From Emydura subglobosa (taxonomy: Eukaryota; Chordata; Testudines; Chelidae): DNA of 64,000 nt. Shown piece after piece: positions 44,891-57,899 of this stretch. Within the stretch, counting starts at the first letter, position 1. Each line of letters starts with the position of its first letter. The stretch is taken from contig ML679968.1 of assembly GCA_007922225.1 (NCBI GenBank), forward strand, positions 7,866,075 through 7,930,074. Reading direction: 5' to 3'. Both the position numbers and the translations under genes were made by a program. The notes below the pieces were generated by a model. That model had not been told where the DNA came from. It did not search any database and was given only the letters and a program-made list of their open reading frames with translations.

Positions 44891-47205
44891 AGCAACTTTG
44901 AGTTACACTGTCAGTGGAATTTGGCCCTAGATCCTTCTTAACTGGTCATGGGGGATCGTCTGATGACATACAGCTGGGATACACACTCTTATGTCACCCA
45001 TCCCTGCTGCCAGCATAGCAGGGAAAAAGAGTCAAGAACAGAAAAATTGGGTGTGGTTGGAATATCCCTACGCTTTTCAGCTCCCCGCTGTAGTCTCAGC
45101 CCCTTGAGACTGTTTGCGGTCATCATAGTCTGGGAAAGTAGCCCAGCAAATAGCAAGCCCCAGGATCAGGAAATTGCAATAGAAAGTGTTCTGTAATCTT
45201 TGCACAAATCTATTCACCCCAAACCTCACTCTTAATTTGCACAGTGTGCATTTTGCCAAGATCCCAGACTATGGCCCTCAGTATATTACTGAAAATGTGG
45301 GGGAAAATGAAGCAGTTAAAATATAATTTCCCAAACTATAATTTGATTAAGATCTCAGATTCAACACCGCAAACTGTTTTGGTGATAGATTCTAGAACTG
45401 AATATTATGTCAGAACCTGAATGTCAAGGGAATGAGAAAAATATTGCTTTTTACTGCAGGAGTGAGGAAACAAGAGATTGGAATGATGTGACTTTTTTTT
45501 TTTTTTTGATATCCTTGGCTGGTCAGTATTGAATGAGCATGGATGGGTAATCAGAGAAAGAGAAAGAAAAATCAAAAACAAAAATTCTGTAAAAATCCCT
45601 GGTTAGTCTGTTCAGCACTGTGGTTATTAATCTGTTCTTATTTCGTAAACTGATGAGAGTGATATAAATTTGTCCTGCTCAGTTTATGAGAGTGATGAAG
45701 GGTATTTTGAAGAGAGGGAAGGAACAGAAATAAAAAGAGATGCCTGAAAAGCTTGGCTGGACATCATTTGGAAGTGAGACATAAGGAAAACCCACAATGG
45801 TGAGGAAGATTTAGGGAATGATATAGAATTTACCATGCTGCACGTCTTTTCTAGTGTGCTAGAGCATTAAGAATATTTGCCAGACTGTTACTCCAGATTA
45901 GTTGTTCTTTAAGACTATTTCATTTGTGAAGAATCACCATCAATATGGTACTTAAAATAAAATTTAAACGAGTGAGATGTTCTCATTGAATAAGACTGTT
46001 TTTATAAGCAGACCCATCTTTTGTGATGGAAAGGAGCTTGAAACCTGTGTGAAGAAAGCCAGTTTTTCACTGGACTGTTCTTAGTTCTCTTTTGCATTGA
46101 TTAACTTTAATCTTTCCTTAATCTTGGTATTTTTCATACAGCACAAAATGTTCTCTTCCATGTACTGTGAAAATCTAATGGTCTTTTTTTAAAACAAATA
46201 TCCATTTTTAAGGAAGATAAAATCATCTTTTACATTCAAAGGCACCTGGCAATTAGCTCAAATACATGCAAACGAGGGTGACATCAATGACAGCAATTTT
46301 AATAAAGGATTGAGCTATAATGCTCCCCTAGTCACTGCTGCCTTCTGTTAAACTCCCGTAAGCATCAGAAAAAAGCAAGTTGCAGAAAATGCTTAGCTGG
46401 TGAACCAAAGACACAAGCACTAAAAGGGGCAAACACTGTTGCTTGGAAAGACTTAAACTGTAGTCTGATAAGAAAATTGTTAACCAATTGTTTATCCACC
46501 AAATACATATTTAACACTGACCTGAGCTGAGTATGCTCTGTGCTCATCCAAAGCTCAATAAATGGAGGTGTCATAAGTGGTTTCCCAAGCTGGGAATCAT
46601 AAAAATACCTTAGCTAGAGGCATTTTATTTATTTCACACAGCTTGACTGGATAATATTATACTTTTTGACATGCAGCTGAACATGAGGTTCTGCAGCAAA
46701 GACATATATGGCAACTTGTTAGTACAACAAGTGTCTTATTAAAAAATATTTGGTTAACCATACTCTGGTGCACGCACGCATGGAATCTTGTAACCATTGC
46801 TGTCTGTAGAGGCCATACCTCCGTCCATCTTAATGCAACCCGCTGGAACTGACGGACATAAAAGGATCCACAGCCCCAACAACCATTTGTTCCACTCCCT
46901 CATTTGGAATAAACGAACACAATTATGTTTTCTTTGAATATCTATAAACCAAGAAGAGAAACTCTATTCTATTCCATTTGGGTTTTTATACTTCTCTCAG
47001 CACCCTAATATTCAGTCAGACTAAAGGATAAAGAACAAAAACTCTCAAACTCTTTAAGTCTGGACACTAAATGTAGAAAAATGACACTAATTTTGATCAC
47101 TGGTAAATGTTCATGGTGCACTCAGTGTACAAGACAAAAGAGAATACACAGTTGCCTGAGGCATTTACAGTGTAAAAAGACACATTCTAAATTGTTCAGC
47201 ACAAT
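44891..47205. other. Unassigned DNA
   Basis: Contains a 15-base T run (45493-45507) and no gene. A short stretch at 46760-46910 ('gacggacataaaaggatcc') is TATA-like but has no LTR borders. Confidence 0.45.
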
Positions 47206-47209
47206 TCTA

Positions 47210-47790
47210 CTGATACCACTTGTGGCTGATGGCCAGCTCCCCTCTAGTGGATCTCATGCTTTGCTCCTGTTGGGGGCCAGGAAAGTGCCCATCACCCCAT
47301 CTTCCCTGGGGAAGGGGAGTAGGGACCCAGGCCCACCTGCTCCTCCGGGTCCCAGCCCAGGGGCCCTATGAACCACAGCAGTATACTGCTGGCTCTGTAT
47401 TGTTTGAGCTGCAGCCTCTTCCCCTGGGCTACTTTTCCCACTCAGTCCTTCTGGCCTCTCAGGCCCTATGTTCTTGCTGGGCTCAGTACCTCCTTTCGGG
47501 GTTCCTCCGCTCTCCCACACTCCGCTACTTCAGTCTGCTGCTTTGCCTCGCCTCGCCTCGACACAGCACAACACCTCTGCTCCCTCCAACTTGTGCACTA
47601 TGTGTTTGGGGGGGGGAGGGGGAGCCCTTTTATGGAGCACCTGGCTGATCCCTAATTGGCCTCAGCTGGCTCCTAATTGCCCCCTCATGACTCCAATTAG
47701 GCTGCAGGGAATAAAGCCCTGATCATCCTGGGGCTGATATACCTCCCTTTGTGTACTCTCCTGCTGCCCTCTGCTCTTGATATATCACAC
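47210..47790 (+). mobile_element. GC-rich LTR-like element
   Basis: The G+C content rises sharply against AT-rich flanks. It contains a G9 run (47608-47618 region), 'gcccttttatggagcac', 'cctaattggcctcagctgg' and an aataaa at about 47710. The composition and signals suit an LTR, but no TG/CA borders or duplications are firm. Overlapping frames of 84-142 codons on both strands follow from the composition. Confidence 0.4.
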
Positions 47791-48154
47791 ACACTACAAT
47801 ACAATGAACTTCAGTTTGTATTAAATAACATGTAAACAAGTAGAATTGGAAAAAGAGGGTTCATTTTCACTTCATCTCATTTTCACAAAAGTTTTGTGAA
47901 TTTACTAGATCTTGCAGGAAAAAGCAACACTGCAATCTAGAAGCAGAAGTCAGTGAACTTGAAGGATGTTAAAAAAGCTAAAATTAAGGTAATTTAGCTG
48001 AAATGACATGGGTTTGTTCTGGAGGTGGGGAGAAGAGAAGTTTAACGGTAGATTAGAGGAATGTAGAGGATAGGCAAATCTAAAATTATATAATGAATGA
48101 GACCAGTGACTCAAGGATTTTTAATAAGTCTCTCAATTCAGGGGTAGTACCTGT

Positions 48155-48925
48155 TGTCAGGGAGCAGTGTTGTTGGTCACCAGTGTTGTCAGTCACTCAG
48201 GGTATTATGAGTTCCCCTCCAGACGCTGTCTCAGCTTCTTCAGCTAGCTGAATCGACAGACCTTATTAAGCACGACCCATAAATTACCTCAGATTCGGAT
48301 CAGCGGCAAAGGTGCTCAGCCAGGTTTATTGCAAGTGAAGCATGGTATTACTGTCCCATAGCAGCTACAGGTACATTAGGACATGTATGGTCATCACAAT
48401 GGACCTGCTTAGTTAAAGGCAGAACTTTCTGTTATCCCCTAGGCCAGACAAAGATGCCCCTGCTGGGACCCCTTTCTTGTTCCCTGTTACCAACAAGTTT
48501 CACATTGCATCTCTGATGTCTGTGATTGTTCCATACCTTGCCTCTAAATCAAGCACAACATCTTCATCCATCATCCTATCTCCTCTATCTTAAGGTCGGG
48601 GTGTCTCTGTACTGTCCCTCGTGATCGTGGTTGTGCACAACTGCGTCTTGGGGAAAGCCTGTACTGCCTCCCTATGCTGTATTTCTGTTCGGGGAGCATT
48701 TTTACTGTCTCTCAGGATTGTGTTTCTGCAGTTAGCATGTATGGGGAGTTAGGACTACTATTGCTTTTAATAATAATGTGTTTCTGCTACTGCTCCTTAG
48801 GAATGCTGATGCATTTTCTGCCAAGTTCCTGTGAACTTACAAACAGGCTCACAGCTTGACTTCTGCTAAGGGCTTGATTACTACTTTGGTTCAGGTCTCA
48901 TATCTCAGGTTCCCACTTTCTAACA
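48155..48925 (-). mobile_element. Solo LTR inserted in CR1
   Basis: A 0.77-kb block runs from 'tgtcaggg' to 'ctaaca' (TG...CA) and breaks CR1 homology on both sides. The minus strand carries aataaa (complement at 48325-48330) in a plausible R region, so I place it on the minus strand. About 20 bases of the CR1 target seem missing and clean duplications were not found, so ends may be off by a few bases. It does not look like the LTR at 39619. Confidence 0.65.
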
Positions 48926-49020
48926 TTGTATCTATATTTTAGAAAGGAGAAAAAAGTGATCTGAGCAATTACAGACCTGTTACTCAGACCTCAGTAGTAT
49001 GCAAAGCTTTAGAACAAATT

Positions 49021-49460
49021 GTGAAGGAAAGAATAATTAAATTCTTCGAGGTAAATGGCAAAGGATTTGTAATACAACATGGGTTTACCACAGGTAAATC
49101 ATGTCAGAATAACATGATTTCCTTCTCTGATTTTTTAGATAAGGGAAGTACAGTAGATCTAATATATTTGGACTTCAGAAAGGCATTTTACATGGTACCA
49201 CATGGGAAATTATTAGTTACTTTAGGGAAGATGGGGATCAGTACAAGAATTGTAAGATGGATAAGGAACTGGCTAAAGGGGAGAAAGCAACAGCTTGTGC
49301 TGAAAGGAGAATTATTGGACTAGTGAATTATTGGGTGGTTTCTAGTGGAATTCGTCAAGGATAATTCTTGGGACCAATCTTATTCAATATTTCTATTATG
49401 ACCTTGGCATAAAAAGGTCATGAAGCTAATGAAATTTGCTGATGATATGGAGTTGTGAGG
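49021..49460 (+). pseudogene. CR1 ORF2 reverse transcriptase pseudogene
   Basis: The 100-codon frame 49021-49323 has 'QHGFTTGKSCQNNM' and the first catalytic block 'VDLIYLDFRKAF', then 'GKLLVTLGKMGIS' and 'WIRNWLKGR', the expected RT order. It stops at 49321. The second catalytic block, 'KFADDMEL', lies out of frame at about 49432-49455 with both Asp codons kept. Truncated and inactive. Confidence 0.85.
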
Positions 49461-50264
49461 CATTGTTAATACAGAGGAGGCTTGGAATGTTATACAGATC
49501 TGGATGACCTTGAAGACTGAAGTGACAGAAACTGGATGAAATTCAACACTACAAAGTGTGAGGTTATGCACTTAAGATTTAATAAGAAGAATTTTTGCTA
49601 TGAGCTGTGGGTCTGATTAATTGGAAGCTACAAAGGAGGAGAGAGACCTAAGTATATAGGTCAATCACAGGATGACTATGAGCCATCAATGTCATGTGGC
49701 TGTGAAAAAGGCAAACGCGATCCTAGGATGTATCAGGTGAGGCATTTCCAGGAAAGATAGAAAAGTATTAATGCCATTATACAAGGCCTCATTTAGAATA
49801 CAATGTACAATTCTGGTCACCCATATTCAAGAAAAATTAATTCAAATCACAACAGGTGCAGAGAAGAGCTATTAGGATAATCAGGGGAATGGAGGGCTAT
49901 CTTATGAGAGAAGACTGGAAGAGCTTGGTTTGTTTAGACTAATAAAAAGAAGATTGGGAGAGGATATAATTGCTCTCTCTAAGTAATTAGGGGGATAATA
50001 CCAAGGAAGTGAAGAGCTAATTAAGCTAAAGGACAATATTGGCACAAGAACAAACAGATGTAAACCGGCCATGAAGAAATTCAGGCTGGAAATTAGAAGA
50101 AGGTTTCTAATCATCAGATGGGAGGGGTTATGGAACAGCCTCCCAATAGGAGTTGTGGGGGCAAACAACTGAATTAGTTGTAAGAGAGCTGGACAAAATT
50201 AATAATGTGATTGTAGGACAAGTTTACTTGTGATGGCTGAGGGCAGGCTCAGCAATCCTGGGCT

Positions 50265-51115
50265 CCCTCTGGTTTCCATCTTATGTATCTAAAAGCTTGC
50301 CCACTTGCCAAGAACTGAAGCAGACAAGCTGTCAGGAAATCAGTGGAAACCTGCCCGCCTGGGTTGCATCAGAAATTTGTCAAAATTGAATTGTCTCTGT
50401 GAAATGTTTTGATTTTGACAAATCAGCAAATTCTGATGAAATAACGTTTTGTCAGAATTTTTCCATCCAGTTATATTTATACCTCTACATGTTTTTTTTT
50501 TTTCTCTCTCTCTCTCTCTACCTCTGGTTTGCTGCTTTTGTCCTTATGACATTTCTTAGTGCAGGTGTTCACTTTAATCAGAGTTGTTAAGATAGGATAG
50601 CAACCCTTGAAGATGGTATTATGGGAGGAAGAGACAAGTTGCTAATTCTGATATTTGCTCCTGCCTCTAACAGAATAAAGTTTGTTTGTTTGGATTACAG
50701 TTTTTCATTTAGATCACAATTCCTCCTGTCTGTTCGATTTCTTCTTTCCATTTAGTATTTACCTACTTTCTCTCCTTGCAATTTTTTCTTGTACAGTCAT
50801 GTATCTCCCCTGTAGATGTCTGTTTTAGGTATTTCTAGACCATCTGGCATTATAGTTTTTCAACACTAATCAATAAAAATAATAAGTTAAGATGAATAAA
50901 GGTATTATTTTTAATTTGTAAAAGACATTCCATAAGGTTTCTCTTTCATACAAGAGAAAAGATGAGCCCTGTTTCCAAAATGAAGGAGATGATGGTCTGA
51001 CTATTATTAAGCTTTCATCTTTACCATCCCAATTTTAAATGCTTAGGCTGAAATCCTAGCAAATTCCCACTAACTTCAGTGGAGCCTAGATTTTATCCCA
51101 AATTAGTAAGTGATT
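50265..51115. other. Unassigned DNA
   Basis: The segment 50360-50470 holds ttttga/tcaaaa-type palindromes. A T12 run followed by (CT)8 lies at 50492-50519. No gene. Confidence 0.45.
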
Positions 51116-51119
51116 GGGG

Positions 51120-51290
51120 GCAAATAGGATCCTATTCAGCAAACCACTTAAGCATGTGCCTAACTTTAACCATGGCTTAAATCCCTTCCTATTTAGGAAA
51201 GTATTCAAACACATGCTTAACAACAAACATATGATTAAGTCCCACTGGAATCAATGAAACTTAAACACATGATTAAAATTAAATGTGTCT
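51120..51290. repeat. MITE-like hairpin repeat (cttaag family)
   Basis: 'aaaccacttaagcatgtgcc', 'atggcttaaatcccttcc', 'acacatgcttaacaac' and 'agtcccactggaatcaatg' form imperfect inverted blocks. The piece 'gtgctttgctgaacttggg' at 51435 may be its displaced end. Confidence 0.6.
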
Positions 51291-51330
51291 ATGTGTTTGT
51301 ACAGTGCCTTGCACAGTAGGGTCCTGGTTC

Positions 51331-51442
51331 TGTACTAGTACTAATACTGTACTAATACTGATAATAATACTGATAATAATATAGTACTGTACAGTACTAA
51401 TACTGATAATAAATAATGATAATGATAATAATAAGTGCTTTG
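51331..51442 (+). repeat. AT-rich tandem repeat (actaatactgataat)
   Basis: Repeats of 'actaatactg' and 'ataatactgataat' with drift into (ataatg)n. It was probably generated inside the MITE tail. Confidence 0.7.
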
Positions 51443-51574
51443 CTGAACTTGGGCTTTAACTGTTACACTTTCCTTCAGAAGTATTTTACTGATATCCATA
51501 TTAATTTCAAGTTATTTAAGATTTAAACATAAAGTTTAACCATGAGAATAATTTCTCAAAAATTACTTACATGA

Positions 51575-52300
51575 GGTGACTGGGGAAAAATTAAGGAGGA
51601 CATAAAGACAAAACAATACTGAGATGCGGTGTTCACCCCACACCAGCCCTGAATGAGTTAAGGTGGCTCAGAAGGTGACAATAAAGCTTATCTGCTGTAC
51701 CAGGAGGAGACACAGGTATGATTGATAAACATTAATTAAAGAGGAAGCTCAGATGGCTAGGATCTGGCTGAGCTGGTCTAAAGCCAGGAGATTGAGAGCA
51801 GAAGGTGGCTGCAGGAGGAGAGTTGCAATCACTCTCTAGACACAGAGAGGTTGGTAGGAGGAAATCCAACTGGGAGCAGAAGCCCTGGGATCCTAGTCCT
51901 GCAAGAAGGGTTTATCCAGAGCAGTTGCAGGAAAGATAGCCTGTGGAAGGCAGAGTAGGAAGAAACTCAGAGACAGACCAGTGAGGGCTGAGACTGTGCG
52001 GACCTTGGCTGCTGATTATAGGGTCCCTGGCCAGGAACCCAGTACTGGGCAGTCCTGGATTTTCCTATCAGACACTGGAAAGTAGTGCAGGATGGGTGAG
52101 GGTGGCATCACACAGTTTGTCCATCAAGATGTCAATAAACCTGAAGGGAAAAATTATATAGTGACTTGACCAGAGGCCTGAGTCATGAAGAGAGAGCATC
52201 CTGAGTACTGGAGAACAAGAGAGGCTGCAGAGCAAGTGAATAGCGGAAGAGGGTGCTAGAGCAGATCTTGCAGAGCCAGTGGTGAGTGAGCCTTATTACA
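51575..52300 (+). mobile_element. LTR-like repeat
   Basis: A purine-rich, G+C-richer block starts near 'tgttcaccccacaccagccc' and contains 'tcaataaacctgaaggg' (aataaa at about 52134). It resembles LTR organisation. Borders and duplications were not established. Confidence 0.35.
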
Positions 52301-52304
52301 AACA

Positions 52305-52930
52305 TAGGCAAAAATAAAAATGTATATCAAGGAAGATTATATTGCCAATGCAGATTTTCCTGGTCAAAGTAACACTGTAGTGTGCAAATAGAATTCATTT
52401 TCTCTATGGCATTAGCCCATATGTGGTTTCTCCATCCACTGTGAAGCACACTTTATGGCTTTGGAAAGCAAGACTTTTTTTTTTTTTTTTACTTTCAAAG
52501 TCTACTTTATCACAAGTGAAAAGGAAAAAAACCCAGGCCTAATGAAGAGTGAATGTTCACCCTTAATCAGAAAAAGCACCAATCCATGAGTCCCTTTTCC
52601 AATATAGGTTAGAAATGATTTGCATAATTCTAATGCCAACCAGATTTTATTTTTTTAAAGCTATCACCAGGATTTTTAATATCATGAAACAACAAGCATC
52701 AATGTTTGCTTTATAAAACAAATGTAGGAACCCCACAAATAATATTATTTTCAATTATGGTATGGTTTATATTAAACATAAAGCAGACATGATACAACAA
52801 AGAATAAGTGGTCATATAGCAAAAAAACCCCCAACCATTTAGACACAGAAAACAGCTCTAGTAAAATACAGAGAGACTTCCTTAACACAACGTTAGCTAG
52901 TGAGATTTTGGGTGCTTGGATATCATAGTG
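52305..52930. other. Unassigned DNA
   Basis: A T16 run at 52475-52490. No gene. Confidence 0.5.
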
Positions 52931-52934
52931 CTAA

Positions 52935-53150
52935 GTATTATGGATTAGGCAGAGTTACCTAGTGGATAGAACACTGGACTGGGATTCAGGAGACCTGGGT
53001 CCTATTTCCAGCCCTGCCTCTGACCTTCTGGGTGACCTTTGGGCAAGCCACTTCCCCTCTCTGTGCCTCAATATCCCCTTCTGTAAAACAGGGATAATAA
53101 CATTGACCTCTTTTGTAAAGCACATTATATAAGATATGGATATTAATCTA
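52935..53150 (+). mobile_element. MIR-type tRNA-derived SINE
   Basis: The best-preserved SINE here. Order: 'cctagtggatagaacactgg' (tRNA-related head), 'gattcaggagacctgggtcc', 'ccctgcctctgacc', 'gggtgacctttgggcaagcc', 'cttcccctctctgtgcctca' and 'aaaacagggataataac'. Confidence 0.9.
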
Positions 53151-53154
53151 GTGA

Positions 53155-56100
53155 GATAGAATATCACTTTTAATATAGTGAGATAGAAACCACAGTATCG
53201 TTAATAAGAAAAAAATAGTCACTATTTAAAGTATTATATCATTTTTTTCAATCAATCTCATATATGTATATATTTATTCCATAGTTATTACACTTTTTAG
53301 CCCATTTTGACCCTAGACCTTATATGGCTGTGCAGAAGGGTGAGGACACAAGGACTATTTTCCCTACTGTACACCCAGTATAGAGCCAGGGACACTCGCA
53401 GTCCCTACACTCGAGACATAAAGTCTGCGCCCTCCATGTGGCCCACACACTACCTCAAAGGGAATGTAATTAATGAAACATCCCATCTGCCCTGGTCTGC
53501 GGAGTGGTCCAGGTAAAGTATGGAAGCAGTCTATGCATTGCATCATATTAAGAGTTTTAACTACATGGCACAAACTACCCTTAATTGGCAATAACAAAAC
53601 AGATAAAAGATGTTTTGTGGATTCAGCTGTACTTGCACCAGGGAAAATTATCTGTAGTAAATTTGTTAACACATTTTTGGAATTAACTAACCATTAACTT
53701 TTAGAATGTAAATAGCAGCTTTGCAAATTTTGATAACATTGAGTGAATGTTTGTATTGAAATCTCTAGGTTTTTTATGTTAAAAATGTGAGCTTTATTGG
53801 GTAAGACACAGTTCTAATAAGCTGATGCTGTGCTATCGTACCACATAATTGTGCTATTACTCAACAAATTAATAGAATATGAGAGACATGGGTTTAAGGG
53901 CAAATGTAAAACTTTCCTTCCATAGGACTGGAAAGATCATAGAAAACTTGGGGGGAGGAGGGAAACTACACATAGTCACCTGAAGGATGATGTGGGAGAA
54001 AGAATAGAGGTTGATGCTCTTAATTCCCTTTCAAGGTACACATAGCAGCCCCATGGTTTACATTTACCAGTAGACTTTGTGACATTATAGGCAATGGATT
54101 TCTAGAAAGTTATTTGTAATTTCAGTCTTGTATCAGAAAGTGCCAGGACCTTGGAGTCACAAGAGTGCACAGGGGAGAGCTTACATTTTAAAACTAAAAG
54201 CAGCAATTAATGCGTGAGTGGAAGAAAATAGCTTTGTTATATTTTCATGGTTTAAATCAAGGGCATATAGCTGTAAATGTTTTCATTTCATGCTTCAATT
54301 CTTCTGACCTACAGTAACATGACAATGGACTTGAAGTTAGTGATCACTGTTACTTTTCAGCACGGACTCTTAAAGCTATAGTGGACAATTGACTGTCTTC
54401 ACAAGGGTTCTTTTATCACTTATGGAAAAGTCCAATATTATTTAATAGGTATGGGAAACCAAGGTTCTGCAGCCCCTTCAAGGTCCTCACACTCTAAGCT
54501 GGTGAAAGTCAGTGGCATCAGAAATCTGTATTTGGGATTCTCATAAAAGAAGTGGAGGGTGACAGAAACTTCCTTCTCTGAACCCACTTCTGCATTATTA
54601 GTGGAATAAACTCTCATCTAATCTTTGCCACGAAGGATTGAGGCCATATTTCCAGTTATCTAGAAAATGGCAGTAGCTTGAATTGTAAATTGTGAGCCTT
54701 AGAATACCAATGATACATAACATCATATGAACTATAGCCATGTATTTGCATATATGCCTACAACTCCCATGATCACTCTGTGTGCCTCAGAATTATGGAC
54801 CTGATTTTACACTGCCTTGCACACTGTGCAAAACAAAGGGGAAAGGGAGTACAAAGTAATGCCATACATTTTACACGCATTTTGTATAGCTGAAAATGAC
54901 TACACAATATGGAAGGTCCTGGAGAATTCAAGCCCTGCAACTAGAAACAATTAATAACACAACACATCTCACAAAATCCACAGAAGATTAAAGTCAACCA
55001 TGTTGGGGAATAACCCCAAGTTCTCATGGCAAGTGATGTTACTAGCACACAAAGGAAATTTACATTTAAAAGACACAAAAAAAATCAAGAAATTCCAAGT
55101 GATGTGAATGGGAAATTAGAAGAGTTTATTAAAACATACAGACTTAATCTGATTAAAATCGATCAAGAGTTTTGTTCATCTGAAGGATACAAAATAAGAT
55201 GTATGTTATGTACTAACCAGGTCTGAAATTTACAAAGCTCTCTAGGGGACGCTTAATGGCAATTAATCGGAATTTAGCATCCAAATCCCCTACAGGCAGT
55301 TTTGACCATTTAATTTCAAACAACCTCCAGGTGCCTGTCCAACAGTTGGCCAATAATATCTGACTGCAAACAATAAGATAGCTGGCATGCAAGATTCATT
55401 CCTAGATTCTCACTTATTCAAAACCTGAACGAATGATTAACCAAAACAAAAGTTAGAGAGTTTTCTGTGAAAATTTAAGCAATGGAATTTAAAGAGGTAC
55501 AGCCCAGAAATGAAGTTGTGTAAAGATTTCAAGCCCAGGTCACAAAGTCCAAATAGCACCTAAAATATGTGAGCTTATGATGCATTCACTATCTTACCTT
55601 CTGTTATTGCCTTTGCACCAGTGCACATTAACAATCCGTGCAGACAATGCCCTGACACACTGTCAGCTGTAGAACAACCGAATCAGAATCCGCTTTTGGC
55701 CTTATATGAGGAATGGCCTTTTATGAAGCCTAAAAGAAATAAGAGGTCTCGAAAATGAAGCAACAAGTAAATTATTTTTGGAAGCACTCTGTCATATGGA
55801 AGCAAATGATGGTAAATCTGTCATAAAGAGAGGAGAGAATGAGTATCATATGTTATATCTGGCTGCTCTTTCCATTATTAGTAAGCCCAAATCTCACCTC
55901 TTCTCACTGGGTATATAAAGCCTGCTTTCCTTACTTTATTAATCATCTGACAATTTTAACTAGCAAATGGGGGAGAAAAGTTATGAATAAAATAATCCAT
56001 CACTCATCTTGTTCACAAACAGCCTAATAAACTTGAAATAAGTCTTTCACAGCTATTTAGCAGCCAAATGCAACAGCTCATTTAAATAGCTCTTTGGTTG

Positions 56101-57400
56101 GAGAATCCTAATTTCTCTCCTCCAGACAGGCAAAAGTTGAGCCACACTGATGGTGACTTTATAAATATCATGGAAAATTCCTTTTTGTTGATATGCAAAA
56201 TACTGCAACATGACTAGAGAAAGTTCCTAGGGGATTTGGGTACCCAATTTTCATTAATTTTAGAGGGTTAGACATCCAACCCCCCCCCCCCCCCCCCCCA
56301 TAACAGCTTGAGAATCTCAGCCTCAATCAGTTACACTGATTTAGCATGATTAGAATACCAAACATCTTTTTTTTTAAATAAGTCTGATATAGGGATATAT
56401 ATTGCCCTGAATTGGTTAAGTCAGCAGTGCAGTGCAAAATGCCTGCATTGTACTGGAGGATCTGACCTTATAACTGTGTATAATATAATAACTTTATGTA
56501 ATCATTGTTTAATAGTATATGAATCATTTTCTATAATCATTGTCAGTATTGTATATCATTGACGTGGTTACTGGTTTAAAAAATCTGTAAGCAGTCTTTT
56601 ACTGAAAAGTTAGACTATAATAATAGTCTGAATAATCCTATAGGTATAGGTCTGCATTTTACTTCAAAGGCTGCTTTCTCTTTTTCATATTCTATAGTTA
56701 TACCAGATTGATTTAATAACAGCTTATTACATTCCTATCTCACTAAAGAAAAACCGTTTCAAATAACACAATGGGAGATTAAAGTAGGATTAATGTATCT
56801 GGATCATCAGGATCTGAGGAGAGAAGGGCTATGACCATTTGACTTTTGGCTGACACTTCCAACAGCACATTAAACTGCATTTGAAATCAAGGCTTCCACT
56901 TGACTAAGCAACATCATGAGAAAATTCGTAGTACAATTTCTTTCCTTACGTGGCAACTGGTACCTAATTTTTAAACTTGATTTCACTGCCTGACCCTGAT
57001 TTGGCTGCTCAGGAGTTAATTCCAGTTTCTGTTCACTGTTTGCCAGAATTTACCTCATGAATCTGATGTTATCCTTTGAATTTTCCAATAACAATAATGT
57101 TCTCTTATCTATTACAAAGAAAGCCAGGGAGAGAGGAGTGCAGGAATCCTTAACTAAAAGGATTGACCAACAAGTGAGAAATATTTATTAGACTGTTTAG
57201 TTCTTACGTTATATGAAAATATAGTAAGAACAAATACCTCAGAACAGCTGGAAAATCACAGGGCTATAGTAATCAGAAAGACGATAGGAATTTGCATATT
57301 TTGGGCACAATCCAGCAAGATGTTGAACTTCCTTAACTTCCAAATGGAATCTCATGGCATCTAGTACCTCATCAGGGTTTCTCAGCACCTTGCAGGATCA
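53155..57400. other. Unassigned DNA with a 20-base C run
   Basis: C20 at 56280-56299. The 66-codon frame at 55026-55226 ('CMLCTNQV' end) is unrecognised and has no exon borders I trust. No gene called. Confidence 0.45.
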
Positions 57401-57406
57401 AGCATA

Positions 57407-57477
57407 TAGGCCTAGATCCACAAAAGTATTTAATTGGAAGTTATTAGAAGCCTAAATATCTTCGTGGATCTAGGCCT
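57407..57477. repeat. Small MITE with near-perfect inverted repeats
   Basis: The left arm 'aggcctagatccacaaaagt' (57408 on) pairs with the right arm 'cttcgtggatctaggcct' (ending 57477); three mismatches in about 25 positions. The loop is about 18-20 bases. Confidence 0.75.
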
Positions 57478-57484
57478 TATTGTC

Positions 57485-57765
57485 TTCTACAAAATTCCAG
57501 TCAGCTTCTGAGTCTATTCATATATAAGAGAGGACATAATATGGTACAAGGTTGCTAGCTGAGCATACATAGCTGTCTGAAAACTGCATAACTGACAGAT
57601 AAATCAACATATTTTAAAAGGCAAGAGAGGAGAGAGAATATTTAAATTTTGTTAAATCAATCTCAGGCAATACTCTTTGTTTTAAACTGTTTTCAGCAGA
57701 ATGTGTTTTGTAACTCCCCGAGGCACGGATTTCACATCCATTCTCTGGTCCTGATTATTCTATCA
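57485..57765. other. Unassigned DNA
   Basis: Nothing gene-like. Confidence 0.4.
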
Positions 57766-57767
57766 CT

Positions 57768-57897
57768 TAGGCCCCAATCCAGCATAGCACTTAAACACGT
57801 GATTCACTTTAAGCTTGTGAACAGTGACATTGAAATAAATGGAACTCAGTTGCTTAAAGTTAAGTATGTGCTTCTATGGAATGGGACCATGGGGTGA
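57768..57897. repeat. MITE-like hairpin repeat (cttaag family)
   Basis: 'ccccaatccagcatagcact' at the left and 'tgcttctatggaatggg' at the right, with 'actttaagcttgtgaacagt' inside. Confidence 0.6.
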
Positions 57898-57899
57898 AA

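Larger units (their letters stand above)
47930..50260 (+). mobile_element. CR1 LINE with nested solo LTR
   Basis: CR1 sequence runs from about 47930 ('gaagtcagtgaacttgaagg') to 48151 and resumes at about 48920 ('aaaaaagtgatctgagcaat'), ending near 50260. It is collinear with the copy at 38.4-39.6 kb. The 3' ORF2 blocks at 49860-50160 ('attaggataatcaggggaat', 'atggaacagcctcccaatag') match the inverse of the minus-strand copy at 32.4-32.8 kb. Confidence 0.85.

Noticed and set aside
47220..47648. 142-codon frame and overlapping frames
   Set aside because: GC-rich LTR-like repeat; frames overlap on both strands and no motif is visible.
55026..55226. 66-codon frame ending in CMLCTNQV
   Set aside because: No family recognised, no flanking splice sites that convince, and no neighbouring exon.
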